Shown here in pieces: positions 1-9,046 of a stretch of DNA of 64,000 nucleotides. The notes beneath the pieces were generated by a model. That model ran no database searches. It worked only from the letters and a program-made list of their open reading frames with translations, and was not told where the DNA came from. Each line of letters begins with the position of its first letter. The first letter of the stretch is position 1. Made by a program: the position numbers and the translations under genes. The DNA comes from Bacteroidales bacterium (lineage in GTDB: Bacteria; Bacteroidota; Bacteroidia; Bacteroidales; P3), in assembly GCA_017483575.1 (NCBI GenBank), contig JAFUWF010000019.1:1-64000 (forward strand), read 5' to 3'.

Positions 1-43
1 AACAAATTGACATAGAAATCATCGGCATATCAGAAACATTTTG

Positions 44-51
44 TATCTTTG
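44..51 (+). promoter_or_regulatory. Bacteroidetes -7 promoter box
   Basis: TATCTTTG fits the Bacteroidetes sigma-ABfr -7 consensus TAnnTTTG. It lies about 90 bp upstream of the mini zinc-finger ORF and would drive the three-gene run that follows. No clear TTTG -33 box is seen at the usual 19-20 bp spacing. Confidence 0.55.
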
Positions 52-141
52 CACCGTCAAAATGACTGCGCGGACACTCGGAATTTAAGGGTTCTGTTTC
101 GGGTGAACGTGGAAATAAGGAATAAATAGAACCCGCCTTAT

Positions 142-219
142 ATGAGTGATTGTTCTCGATGTGAGCAAACAGGAGAAATACAATGCCCCGATTGTGGAGG
201 AACTGGAATTGATGATTAG
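142..219 (+). CDS. 25-residue zinc-finger-like mini-protein
   Basis: A short ATG-to-TAG frame encodes 25 residues with two CxxC pairs in the arrangement CSRC-x7-CPDCGGTG. The second half matches the CxxCxGxG module of the DnaJ cysteine-rich domain, so one zinc ion could be bound by the four cysteines. A quarter of the peptide is Cys or Gly, which chance translation rarely gives. It sits between a -7 promoter box and the dispanin gene, 34 bp upstream of that gene's start, so it is probably co-transcribed with the two membrane proteins. No strong Shine-Dalgarno sequence is seen, which is normal in Bacteroidetes. Function unknown; the metal site is an inference. Confidence 0.55.
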   Translation: MSDCSRCEQTGEIQCPDCGGTGIDD

Positions 220-253
220 CAACTTTTTTTTATTAATTTAAAACATAGTAAAA

Positions 254-529
254 ATGGAAAACCAAAGTCAAAATCAAAATGGACAGATGTGTCCTAAAAC
301 TTGGATGTTGGAGTCAGTCTTGGTAACTCTTTTATGTTGTGTGCCATTGGGCGTTGTTGGCATTGTTAATGCCAGCAAGGTCGAAGACAGGTTTCGTGCG
401 GGCGATGTCAAGGGAGCGCAGGAGGCAAGTGACAAGGCTAAGCAGTTTCTGCTATATGGAGCAATAGGTGGTGTTGTGATGTATGTAATTGTCTTTTTCT
501 TTGCCTTGATAGGTGCTATAGCAGGTTGA
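254..529 (+). CDS. CD225/dispanin family membrane protein
   Basis: A 91-residue protein with the dispanin layout: a hydrophilic N-terminus, a first membrane segment at about residues 18-40 (with a CC pair and GIVNASKV), a short basic loop ending in GAQEASDKAKQ, and a second membrane segment at about 66-90. The loop pattern VxGIVNAxKV...GDxxGAxxAS is typical of bacterial CD225-domain proteins. They sit in the inner membrane; their role is unknown, though eukaryotic relatives (IFITM) alter membrane fusion. The DUF2752 gene starts 6 bp downstream, so the two are surely co-translated from one message. In Bacteroidetes these two families often neighbour each other. Confidence 0.85.
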   Translation: MENQSQNQNGQMCPKTWMLESVLVTLLCCVPLGVVGIVNASKVEDRFRAGDVKGAQEASDKAKQFLLYGAIGGVVMYVIVFFFALIGAIAG

Positions 530-535
530 AATCCT

Positions 536-892
536 ATGAAATGGATGGTTGGGGGAGCGTGTTTGCTGATGGCTGTTTTGTACTTTGTGTTTGATCCAGC
601 CCAGCAAACATTTTTCCCCCAATGTCCCTTTAGATTGTTAACAGGATGGGAATGCCCGGGTTGTGGCTCTCAGAGGGCGCTTCACGCGTTGCTCCATTTA
701 AAAATAGGACAAGCATTCCAATACAATGCTTTGCTTGTATTGTCTATCCCTTTTATAGGATATTGCGTGTTTGTAGAGCGCAGAAGGACGTCTGATGTGC
801 AAAGATATGTCAGATTAAATAATAAAGCGCATGTGACGATTTATACACTGGTTATTGTCATGTGGTGGATTGGCAGAAATATTGTCCTTTAG
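536..892 (+). CDS. DUF2752 domain membrane protein
   Basis: The 118-residue protein has an N-terminal membrane helix (about 5-20), then the DUF2752 signature CPFRLLTGWECPGCGSQRA (residues 31-49) with the conserved CPxCGxxRA cysteines, a second helix around 65-82 and a third at 99-116. The family is small, integral to the inner membrane and of unknown role; the cysteine motif suggests metal or redox chemistry. It directly follows the dispanin gene and is the last gene of the short operon. The next stretch contains only remnants and a palindromic repeat. Confidence 0.85.
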   Translation: MKWMVGGACLLMAVLYFVFDPAQQTFFPQCPFRLLTGWECPGCGSQRALHALLHLKIGQAFQYNALLVLSIPFIGYCVFVERRRTSDVQRYVRLNNKAHVTIYTLVIVMWWIGRNIVL

Positions 893-1128
893 GATATTGT
901 TTGGCTTCTAAATCAGTTTGTGGTTTCTGAGCGGAGTGGTTTATTCCAATAGCCATTGTCATACGTGGATGACCTGAATTAGTTTACCGTTCCATTCGCT
1001 GGTCCTGTTTTGCATCGCGAACGATGGTAAGCAGGTGCTCTAGTCCGTAGGTTTCTCATAATTGTTGGTGGTATTATTGATATCTGTCGCAGATGGGGAG
1101 ACAAAATGTCAGATGCCAAAGATTCCCA
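893..1128 (-). other. Gene-free stretch with a probable decayed reading frame
   Basis: No intact gene is present. On the minus strand a short protein-like tract reading LLTIVRDAKQDQRMER ends at a stop codon, but the frame upstream of it is broken within about ten codons. This looks like the 3' end of a decayed gene of unknown family, though chance cannot be excluded. Confidence 0.25.
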
Positions 1129-1186
1129 CCTGCGGCGGAAATCCAGAAATCCAATCAGTCTTAGATTTATAGATTTCCGCCGCAGG
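1129..1186. repeat. Palindromic repeat with tandem AAATCC arms
   Basis: Perfect 15-bp inverted arms (CCTGCGGCGGAAATC and its complement) enclose a second, weaker inverted pair made of repeated AAATCC/GATTT units. The GAAATC...GATTTC arms with internal iteration resemble the larger elements at 2242, 11647, 13705 and 17984, so this may be a shortened member of that family. It lies just beyond the stop of the cation efflux gene and could act as its terminator. Confidence 0.7.
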
Positions 1187-1218
1187 CGGGAGATGGAAGG
1201 TGGCAGGTGGGGAAACTG

Positions 1219-2199
1219 TCAGCAGCAGTCGTGGTCGTGGCAGTGGCTGCTGCGGGTCTCGAGCTCGAGGGTGCTGTGGTGGATGCCGAGGGAGTCGAGG
1301 AGCTCTTTGACGCGGTCGGTGACCTCCTCGAGCATCGACGCTTCGGGGATGACGATGTGGCAGGTGAGGGCCGTCTGGGTGGTGGAGATGGCCCAGATGT
1401 GGATGTGGTGCACGTTGAGGACGTCGTCGAGGGCCTGGATGCGGTTCTGGATGTCGTCCACGTCGTAGCCCTCGGGCACGGCGTCGGTGCTCATGCGCAG
1501 GCTCTCGGCCAGGAGGTCCCAGGTGCTGACGAGGATGACCACGGCGATGACGAGACCGATGATGGGGTCGACGACCCACCAGCCGGTGTATTTTATCACC
1601 ACGCCGCTGACCACCACGCCGACGCTCACCAGCGTGTCCGCCAGCATGTGGAGGAAGGCGCCGCGGGTGTTGATGTCGTGCTGCTGCTGGCGGCTCAGGG
1701 CCCAGGCGGTGAGGCCGTTGATGACGATGCCCACGGCGGCGGTCCAGATGATGAGGTCGCCGCTCACCTCGCTGGGGTTGAAGAACTTCTGCACGCTCTC
1801 CACCATGATGGCGCCCACGGCGACAAGGAGGATGATGGCGTTGAGGAGCGAGATGAGCACCGACGACTTGCGGTGGCCGTAGGTGAAGCGCTTGGTGGCG
1901 TGGCTCGAGGCCAGCTTCAGCGCCACCATGGCCAGCAGCAGCGAGAAGACGTCGCTGAGGTTGTGGCCGGCGTCGGAGAGCAGTCCGAGCGAGTTGCCGA
2001 TGAATCCCGCCACCGCCTCGACGATGACGAAGGCCAGGTTCAGCGCCACGGCGACGATATAGATGGTAGACAACTTCTCTATCGCATGCGCGTGGTGGTG
2101 ATGGTGGTGCCCGTGGCCGTGGTGTTCATGGTGCTCATGGCTGTGTTCATGCTCATGATGGTGTTTATGCTCGTGGTGGTGATGATGATTGTGTTCCAT
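1219..2199 (-). CDS. czcD: Cation diffusion facilitator (Zn/Co/Cd efflux) with His-rich N-terminus
   Basis: A 326-residue CDF transporter that exports divalent cations, probably Zn2+, in exchange for protons across the inner membrane. The start is taken at MEHNHHHHHEHKHHH because the upstream in-frame extension lies in a repeat element and is not protein-like. Residues 1-38 are a His/Glu-rich metal-binding tract. Six membrane helices follow, with the CDF signature motifs GNSLGLLSDAGHNLSDV (helix 2, HxxxD site) and HMLADTLVSVGVVVSG (helix 5). The cytoplasmic C-terminal domain carries HHIHIWAISTT, and the extreme C-terminus ends SSHCHDHDCC, a further metal-binding tail. A minus-strand -7 box lies at 2421-2428, so a palindromic element occupies the 5' leader. 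Confidence 0.93.
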   Translation of the reverse strand: MEHNHHHHHEHKHHHEHEHSHEHHEHHGHGHHHHHHAHAIEKLSTIYIVAVALNLAFVIVEAVAGFIGNSLGLLSDAGHNLSDVFSLLLAMVALKLASSHATKRFTYGHRKSSVLISLLNAIILLVAVGAIMVESVQKFFNPSEVSGDLIIWTAAVGIVINGLTAWALSRQQQHDINTRGAFLHMLADTLVSVGVVVSGVVIKYTGWWVVDPIIGLVIAVVILVSTWDLLAESLRMSTDAVPEGYDVDDIQNRIQALDDVLNVHHIHIWAISTTQTALTCHIVIPEASMLEEVTDRVKELLDSLGIHHSTLELETRSSHCHDHDCC

Positions 2200-2241
2200 A
2201 TTGTTTATTTTTTTTAGTTTCAGTATATCTTTTTTCCTTTT

Positions 2242-2397
2242 CTCCTGCTCGCTGCGCTTCGCGAAATCTTGTAAATCTTGTAAATTATCCGCTTCGCGGT
2301 GTGTACTGGTTGTTCGCTCATCAGGTACGCGGGCCATAGCAGCGTCAGCAATAATTTACCAGATTTACTAGATTTCTGCCGCGCCAGCGGCTAGGAG
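2242..2397. repeat. Large palindromic element, copy 1 (CTCCT...AGGAG)
   Basis: One of four related 130-156 bp elements. Outer ends are CTCCT and AGGAG. The left arm has GAAATCTTGTAAATCTTG (two 9-bp units) and the right arm the near-complement ATTTACCAGATTTACTAG. The middle contains CCGCTTCGCGG and GCGTCAGCAA. It lies in the leader between the -7 box at 2421 and the efflux gene start. This copy has an extra 20 bp near its middle. Confidence 0.85.
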
Positions 2398-2420
2398 AAT
2401 CTCCGTCTGTTTTCGATTTG

Positions 2421-2428
2421 CAAAATTA
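2421..2428 (-). promoter_or_regulatory. Minus-strand -7 promoter box for the efflux gene
   Basis: Read on the minus strand this is TAATTTTG, matching TAnnTTTG. Transcription from here would carry the whole palindromic element in the untranslated leader of the cation efflux gene. Confidence 0.5.
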
Positions 2429-2594
2429 CGAACTTTTCCCGACATGGACCCCTCACCATTGGTGGTGAGAAGTTTTTTCGCCCCAAAATACGTATGTGGG
2501 TTTGTACTGCATTGGTAAACAGTATGTTCTGGTAGGCGTCAAATCCATTGTCTCCGATGCACACACCGAATCGTTTATGCCACGCTTGCACTTT

Positions 2595-2628
2595 TTTGCC
2601 GCCATATCCGGAAAAAGTCGTATCTTTG
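2595..2628 (+). promoter_or_regulatory. Promoter (-33 TTTG, -7 TATCTTTG)
   Basis: TTTG at 2595-2598 and TATCTTTG at 2621-2628 are separated by 22 bp, slightly longer than the usual 19-20. A strong AAGGAGAAA ribosome site and an ATG at 2652 follow, so the promoter belongs to the broken gene downstream. Confidence 0.6.
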
Positions 2629-2651
2629 CAAATTGAAACAAGGAGAAAAAT

Positions 2652-3100
2652 ATGGACGGAAAGACATTGGAATTTGTGACCTATTGCATTATCTCGACTT
2701 CGGGCGAGGATTCTATCTTACATCCACATGCGACACGCCATGGAAGCTGCAAATAAAACAAGAAGAAAGGTTTTCAGTGCACTCGATACACGAGCTTGGT
2801 AAAATTGTAAACCAACTAACCCCAATGCTTAATAATGCAATAGACTATATCAAAAGCAATTCCAGTTTGGAATCAATAGACAAGATGTATAATACAAATC
2901 CACAGGATGAGTACAACCCGAATTGTTCAGGAATGGATACCCATTGTATTATAGGTTTAATTGCGGCAAAGCTTAGCAACAATAACTATCTTCATATTCG
3001 TGAGATTTACTCCAACAAGGTGGAATGCTGTGATTTTTTTGAAAGTACGAAACATTCTTTTTTTGCAATTAGAGACTCCCTTGACGAGATGACAGTATGA
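2652..3100 (+). pseudogene. Decayed DUF3791/DUF3990-like gene with frameshift
   Basis: The ATG at 2652 has a good ribosome site (AAGGAGAAA) and opens with MDGKTLEFVTYCI, the usual start of DUF3791 proteins, but this frame stops after 34 codons. The overlapping +2 frame then carries LDFGRGFYLTST, the hallmark DFGxGFYLT of DUF3990 proteins, and stays open to a TGA at 3100. The remaining 120 residues are not recognised and look like an ordinary AT-rich bacterial coding sequence. DUF3791 and DUF3990 genes are often paired. A deletion fusing the two, followed by frameshift, would explain what is seen. An alternative is that the open frame from 2633 is a real gene, but then its ATG would coincide with the predicted transcription start. 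Confidence 0.5.
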
Positions 3101-3104
3101 CAAA

Positions 3105-3179
3105 TTACATTGCGAAGAAGTGGCTGGCGGCATAGAGGGGGACGTTGGTCATTCGGTCTTGCTCCCTGTAGGGGCTCAT
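3105..3179 (-). pseudogene. Truncated start of a leftward gene
   Basis: A 24-codon minus-strand frame beginning MSPYREQDRMTNVPLYAASH stops almost at the end of the pseudogene next door. It has its own promoter box just upstream (TATCTTTG on the minus strand at 3197-3204). It therefore looks like the 5' stump of a gene whose body has been lost. Family not recognised. Confidence 0.35.
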
Positions 3180-3196
3180 GGAGAACCGATTTGCTG

Positions 3197-3204
3197 CAAA
3201 GATA
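3197..3204 (-). promoter_or_regulatory. Minus-strand -7 promoter box
   Basis: CAAAGATA on the plus strand reads TATCTTTG on the minus strand. It lies 18 bp upstream of the 24-codon stump and directly beside three spaced copies of ATGAACGAA. Confidence 0.5.
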
Positions 3205-3211
3205 CAAAAAA

Positions 3212-3285
3212 ATGAACGAATATTCGAAGGATTTTACATTTTTATGAACGAATAAAACGGGTAAAGTGACATTTTTATGAACGAA
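3212..3285. repeat. Three spaced ATGAACGAA direct repeats
   Basis: ATGAACGAA occurs at 3212, 3244 and 3277, that is at 32-33 bp spacing (about three helical turns). The last two copies extend to 17 bp (ACATTTTTATGAACGAA). The spacing and the position upstream of a minus-strand promoter suggest an operator array for a regulator of the lost leftward gene. The rest of the gap from 3286 to 3435 holds nothing else recognisable. Confidence 0.55.
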
Positions 3286-3435
3286 AAATGGCATGTGCTG
3301 GGTGTGCGCTTGCGGTGAATATTGGTACCCGGAGGGGAAAAAAGTTATCAACAGCTGTAAGATTTGACCCCTTTTTTGCGTATTATATATGTGCAAGGAC
3401 ATAATTTTGTTCCATCCTGTAAAAACATTAATGCA

Positions 3436-4101
3436 ATGAAAAGAAACATTTACGGCATAAAAATCATCATCGTCCTGTTGGGCGTGGCGTTGCTGGCGAC
3501 GGCATGCAAGCAAGAGAAAAAGGCAGCACCCTACGAGCCCGAGAACACTATCGGCCTGGAGGAGCTGTCCGAGATAGCAAAGGACACCGCCCACTATCGG
3601 GCTTTCATCTTTATTAGTCCATACTGCTTCGGCTGCCGCCAGTCGATGGACTACACGGTGGATGCCATCGCCGCGATGGACACTTCGCTGTGGCGCGTAT
3701 ACTACCTTATCGTGGAGGACCTTACGGATGAGGCCCACTGGCAAGAGGTGACCGACGATATGGCGGACATCGGCGCCGACCCGTCGCGTATCTTCCATTG
3801 GCGCAAGCCCGACGAGGGCTACGGCTATGCAGAGGCCGTCCACCTGTTCCGCAGCACGCACCCCGTGGCGGTTTCCGATGGACGGGTGCCTTTCCAGCTG
3901 CTTGTGGACACCAACAACTACATCGATGTGCACCAATGTCGGATGAAGGACAACGAGGACAGCGTCTGGTACGAGCCCGAAAGCGCCTACGCCTGGGAAA
4001 TCGACAGCCACACCGACTACTCGTTGGAAAGCGAGGGCTACTCCATCATCTCCATCGGTCAGCCCGCCCCGACGAACAACATCGTGGTGATTGAGAAATA
4101 A
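3436..4101 (+). CDS. Thioredoxin-fold lipoprotein
   Basis: The start is placed at the ATG giving MKRNIYGIKIIIVLLGVALL, a lipoprotein signal peptide ending in the lipobox LATAC; the mature protein is anchored by that cysteine. The 221-residue product has a thioredoxin-like pattern: strand AFIFISPYCFGCRQSMD with a CxxC pair at the helix start, and a probable cis-proline in RVPFQLLVD about 85 residues later. It is likely a periplasmic redox or bacteriocin-export-accessory type protein, but the substrate is unknown. An in-frame upstream extension is possible but lacks a signal peptide. The next gene is an ECF sigma factor with its own promoter, so the two need not be related. Confidence 0.65.
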   Translation: MKRNIYGIKIIIVLLGVALLATACKQEKKAAPYEPENTIGLEELSEIAKDTAHYRAFIFISPYCFGCRQSMDYTVDAIAAMDTSLWRVYYLIVEDLTDEAHWQEVTDDMADIGADPSRIFHWRKPDEGYGYAEAVHLFRSTHPVAVSDGRVPFQLLVDTNNYIDVHQCRMKDNEDSVWYEPESAYAWEIDSHTDYSLESEGYSIISIGQPAPTNNIVVIEK

Positions 4102-4164
4102 GCCATCTGTTGACAATAATTTGCCAAGTTAAAGTCTGTTCGTTCGGAAAAATGTGTTTTTTAT

Positions 4165-4195
4165 TTTGCTATTCGTCAAAAAAAATGTATTTTTG
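4165..4195 (+). promoter_or_regulatory. Promoter of the ECF sigma operon
   Basis: TTTG at 4165-4168 and TATTTTTG at 4188-4195 are separated by exactly 19 bp, matching the Bacteroidetes -33/-7 consensus. The sigma gene begins 31 bp downstream of the -7 box. Confidence 0.75.
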
Positions 4196-4226
4196 CGTCT
4201 AACGTGGTAGAAACATTTTTGAAGAT

Positions 4227-4724
4227 ATGAGTTTGCAAGAAGAACAAGAACAATTCATCAAGACCCTGCGGCTGCACGACGGCGTTGTTTACAAAATCTG
4301 CATGATGTTCACTGACCGCCAGCCGGACAATGTCCGCGACCTGTATCAGGACATCGTCTGCAACCTGTGGGAGAACCGCGGGAAGTTCCGCGGAGAGTGC
4401 TCCGAGGCGACATGGTTCTATCGCGTAGGCCTAAGTGTGGCTGTCACCCAAGTGCGGAAACGACGGCGAAGGCCGCTCTCCATCGAACTGACACGCGAAA
4501 TGGAGGAAACCATCGCCGAAGAGAGCAGTAACGGACAAATCAACGAACTTTACCGTTTGATTGACAGGCTGAACAGAAGCGACAAGGCGCTAATCCTCCT
4601 CTACGTCGACAAATTGTCGCTGAGTGACATCGCTGGCATCATGGGCCTGACTGTGGCTGCCGTCGGCAAGCGTATACAGCGAATCAAAGAAAAGTTACAA
4701 ACTTTAAACCAAGAAGAACAATGA
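4227..4724 (+). CDS. ECF-family RNA polymerase sigma factor
   Basis: The 165-residue protein has the two-domain extracytoplasmic-function sigma layout. Region 2 lies around residues 30-80 with DLYQDIVCNLWENRGKFRG and the -10 reading helix TWFYRVGLSVAV. Region 4 spans about 105-160 with ALILLYVDKLSLSDIAGIMG followed by the DNA-binding helix TVAAVGKRIQRIKEKL. It directs transcription of a small regulon in response to an envelope signal. Its stop overlaps the start of the next gene (ATGA), so the two are translationally coupled and the membrane protein is the natural candidate for its anti-sigma partner. It carries a housekeeping-type promoter rather than an obvious autoregulated one. Confidence 0.9.
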   Translation: MSLQEEQEQFIKTLRLHDGVVYKICMMFTDRQPDNVRDLYQDIVCNLWENRGKFRGECSEATWFYRVGLSVAVTQVRKRRRRPLSIELTREMEETIAEESSNGQINELYRLIDRLNRSDKALILLYVDKLSLSDIAGIMGLTVAAVGKRIQRIKEKLQTLNQEEQ

Positions 4725-5359
4725 ACAACGACAATCTGGCATTTGAGCAGCTGCAAGCGCTGCTCCAGTCATACGACGAGAAACTTCGTCACATCGCCAC
4801 CGTACAGGAAGAGAGCATCAAGCAAATACTGCGCAATTCGATGCAGACAAACCATCGTTCCCTTTTGAACTACGAAATATTCGGCATTGTCTTCAACCTT
4901 GCTTTTGTGGCTGTATTCATGTTAAACTACAACACATTCATCCACGACTGGCGTTATCTCATTCCCTACATGCTTTTAGTTATATGTCTTGTCGGGAACG
5001 CAGTCGTGAGTTGTGTCAAAGCACAGAAAATAAAATCATTTGCGCCGATGCAAGTCGACCTGACTACCTCCATATTGAACTGCGAACGATACATACTGTT
5101 CCTGAAAAGGGAGTTCCTCATCAGCACAACCATCAACATCATCGTATGCATATTCGCTGTTCCTCCAGTGTGCTCTAAAATAAAAGGTTGGGATTACTAT
5201 CAGTACAACCTGCTGCAATTGCCTTTCCATTTAACCGTGCTTGGTATCGTCATTGTCGTCGCTTTCGGCATCGACTTTTGGTACTATCACAAAAACCGCC
5301 GTGCGCTGCATCAACTAAAAGAAAACATTTCTGAATACAAGGAATTGAACAACGAATAG
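4721..5359 (+). CDS. Four-helix membrane protein coupled to the sigma factor
   Basis: A 212-residue protein with a soluble, coiled-coil-like N-terminus of about 45 residues (LQALLQSYDEKLRHIATVQE) and four predicted membrane helices near 52-70, 81-101, 135-153 and 170-192. The C-terminal tail is charged. The N-terminal cytoplasmic segment and the 4-bp overlap with the sigma gene are consistent with a membrane-bound anti-sigma factor, although no classical zinc-finger (HxxxCxxC) motif is present. That role is inferred only from context. A bidirectional terminator hairpin follows. Confidence 0.6.
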   Translation: MNNDNLAFEQLQALLQSYDEKLRHIATVQEESIKQILRNSMQTNHRSLLNYEIFGIVFNLAFVAVFMLNYNTFIHDWRYLIPYMLLVICLVGNAVVSCVKAQKIKSFAPMQVDLTTSILNCERYILFLKREFLISTTINIIVCIFAVPPVCSKIKGWDYYQYNLLQLPFHLTVLGIVIVVAFGIDFWYYHKNRRALHQLKENISEYKELNNE

Positions 5360-5420
5360 CGCTGGAGTAGGGAAGGGGCAAACGTGCCTTTACGTTGTGG
5401 AGCATGAATAAACGAACAAA

Positions 5421-5450
5421 GGCATACCGGTGACGGTATGCCCTTGTTTT
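5421..5450. terminator. Rho-independent, probably bidirectional terminator
   Basis: A perfect 9-bp stem (GGCATACCG / CGGTATGCC) with a GTGA tetraloop is followed by TTGTTTTG on the plus strand and preceded by A-rich sequence, so it could work in both directions. It sits between the convergent sigma operon and the fumarate reductase operon. Confidence 0.85.
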
Positions 5451-5467
5451 GTTGTGTGGTGGTGCTG

Positions 5468-6226
5468 TTAGTTGTTGCGGTCGCGGCCGAAGAGGGAGCC
5501 AATCCATTGCCTGTTGAGGCGGGCGATGTTCTGGCGCTTGATTTGCTTGGGGCATTCGGCTTCGCAGGCGTAGGTGTTGGTGCAGGAGCCGAAGCCGAGT
5601 TCGTCCATCTTGCAGACCATCTTCTTGACGCGGTCCTGCGCCTCGGGCTTGCCTTGGGGCAGGAGGGCCAGGTGGCTGACCTTGGCGCCGACGAAGAGCA
5701 TGGCGCTGGCGTTCTTGCAGGCGGCCACGCAGGCGCCGCAGCCGATGCAGGCGGCGGCATCCATGGCCTGGTCGGCCTTGTGCTTGGGCACGAGGATGTT
5801 GTTGGCGTCGGGCACGCCGCCGGTGGTGGCGCTGATGTAGCCGCCGGCCTGGATAATCTTGTCGAAGGCCGTGCGGTCCACCACGAGGTCTCTAATTATC
5901 GGGAAGGCCTTGGCACGCCAGGGCTCGACCCAGATCTCGTCGCCGTCGTGGAAGTGGCGCATGTGGAGCTGGCAGGTGGTGACGCCGTCGTCGTTGCCGT
6001 GCGGGCGGCCATTGATGTAGAGGCCGCACATGCCGCAGATGCCCTCGCGGCAGTCGTTGTCGAAGCAGACGGGGTGGGTGATATGGTCGTTGACCAGCTT
6101 CTCATTCAGCTGGTCCAGCATCTCGAGGAACGAGCAGTCGGCGCTGATGTTGTCGATCTCGTAGGTCTCGAAGTGCCCTTTGGCGCGGGCGTTCTCCTGG
6201 CGCCAGATATGTAATGTAAATTTCAT
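5468..6226 (-). CDS. frdB: Fumarate reductase/succinate dehydrogenase iron-sulfur subunit
   Basis: This subunit carries electrons between the flavoprotein and the membrane cytochrome b. In the 252 residues the [2Fe-2S] cysteines are C59, C64, C67 and C85 (CREGICGMC...C). The [4Fe-4S] and [3Fe-4S] ligands lie in [11 protein letters not shown] (160-170) and around C215, C221 and C225 ([12 protein letters not shown]). Length is normal for the family. It is the last gene of the operon and ends against the terminator. In anaerobic Bacteroidales this enzyme works mainly as a menaquinol:fumarate reductase, which fits the nearby aspartase and Na+-NQR genes; the direction of the reaction cannot be read from sequence. 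The preceding flavoprotein gene is separated by a palindrome of 7-bp units. Confidence 0.95.
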   Translation of the reverse strand: MKFTLHIWRQENARAKGHFETYEIDNISADCSFLEMLDQLNEKLVNDHITHPVCFDNDCREGICGMCGLYINGRPHGNDDGVTTCQLHMRHFHDGDEIWVEPWRAKAFPIIRDLVVDRTAFDKIIQAGGYISATTGGVPDANNILVPKHKADQAMDAAACIGCGACVAACKNASAMLFVGAKVSHLALLPQGKPEAQDRVKKMVCKMDELGFGSCTNTYACEAECPKQIKRQNIARLNRQWIGSLFGRDRNN

Positions 6227-6246
6227 AAAACTTCGTTTTATTAGGT

Positions 6247-6321
6247 GGTCAGTGGCCAGTAGTCAGTGGTCGGTGGGACTGCGTCAGCAAACTGACCACT
6301 AGCCACTGGCTACTGTCAACT
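6247..6321. repeat. Heptamer-armed palindrome between frdA and frdB
   Basis: Left arm: four 7-bp units GGTCAGT, GGCCAGT, AGTCAGT, GGTCGGT. Core: 19 bp containing ACTGCGTCAGC. Right arm: four 7-bp units GACCACT, AGCCACT, GGCTACT, GTCAACT, which are the complements in reverse order with a few mismatches. It fills most of the frdA-frdB spacer and would fold into a long hairpin in the mRNA. Confidence 0.85.
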
Positions 6322-6324
6322 GCT

Positions 6325-8310
<1,986 letters not shown>

Positions 8311-8325
8311 AATTTGTTTTATTTT

Positions 8326-8378
8326 CTAAAAGGTAATTTCTAAAGGGTAATTTTTTGTCTTGTCTCCTAAAGGGTAAT
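8326..8378. repeat. Three CTAAAGGGTAAT repeats at the cassette edge
   Basis: CTAAA(A/G)GGTAAT occurs at 8326-8337, 8340-8351 and 8367-8378. On the minus strand the third copy supplies the last codons and stop of the barrel lipoprotein gene and the other two follow it, so the gene end appears to have been iterated. This marks the junction between the inserted cassette and frdA. Confidence 0.7.
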
Positions 8379-9044
8379 ATTTATGCCGGTACTGAGGGAC
8401 AATGGAATATAGCGAATGCTGCCAGTTCTGCGCCAGTCGGTCAAATAGGTGTAGCCCAATTGTAACTGGAATTTTACCTTCTCGCCACCCACACGGAAAA
8501 ACAATTGAGGCTCGAACAATGAACTTCTGCGTGGGCCGAAAGCCTCTTCGTCGTCGTTGGGGTCTTCTCCATTGTGACCATAGAAAATGGCAGATATCCG
8601 ACCAATCTTCATGGCCAATCCGATGTCGCTATGCTTTGTGAGATGCCAGCCATAGTTTATTTGTGCAAAGCCGATTGTGTACGGGCCGTGGGCATTGGAA
8701 GGAGCAGCATCGATATAAACATCCCCATGGCCATTTCCCAGACCCAGATATCCTTCCAAAACGCTGTTACTGTATGGATGGTAGAAGCCTAGCGCCACAT
8801 GGGAGTAGAAAACATCGCGTGATTCATAGTCACCATGCAGTTGCATGGAAAGATGGTTGGACAATCCCATCGAAGCAGTTGTCGTAATCCCGGTTGCCGG
8901 CCATAGATAGACGGATCCCGTCACCCGTATATCTCCCTTATGGTCGATGAGTGGTATATCGGCCAGTTGAGGCTTGTATGTCCAGCATCCTGTCAGGGTT
9001 AAGGACATCAGCATCAGCAGTAGGAGATTACGATAATTCTTCAT
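8367..9044 (-). CDS. Outer-membrane-like lipoprotein, last gene of inserted cassette
   Basis: The 225-residue product begins MKNYRNLLLLMLMSLTLTGC, a clear lipoprotein signal peptide with lipobox LTGC. The rest is rich in alternating amphipathic strands with aromatic girdle residues (HVALGFYHPYS, QINYGWHLTK, FQLQLGYTYLTDW) and ends SLSTGINITL, all features of a small beta-barrel or beta-sandwich outer membrane protein. No family is recognised. It starts 2 bp after the stop of the C10 peptidase, so the two are co-translated. Its base composition is clearly more AT-rich than the flanking fumarate reductase genes, in keeping with acquisition. Confidence 0.6.
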   Translation of the reverse strand: MKNYRNLLLLMLMSLTLTGCWTYKPQLADIPLIDHKGDIRVTGSVYLWPATGITTTASMGLSNHLSMQLHGDYESRDVFYSHVALGFYHPYSNSVLEGYLGLGNGHGDVYIDAAPSNAHGPYTIGFAQINYGWHLTKHSDIGLAMKIGRISAIFYGHNGEDPNDDEEAFGPRRSSLFEPQLFFRVGGEKVKFQLQLGYTYLTDWRRTGSIRYIPLSLSTGINITL

Positions 9045-9046
9045 TT

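Noticed and set aside
1207..2217. Long plus-strand open frame rich in Val, Asp and Gly opposite the cation efflux gene
   Set aside because: It is the antisense reading of a GC-rich, His-rich gene; its composition is not protein-like and the minus-strand protein has full CDF motifs.
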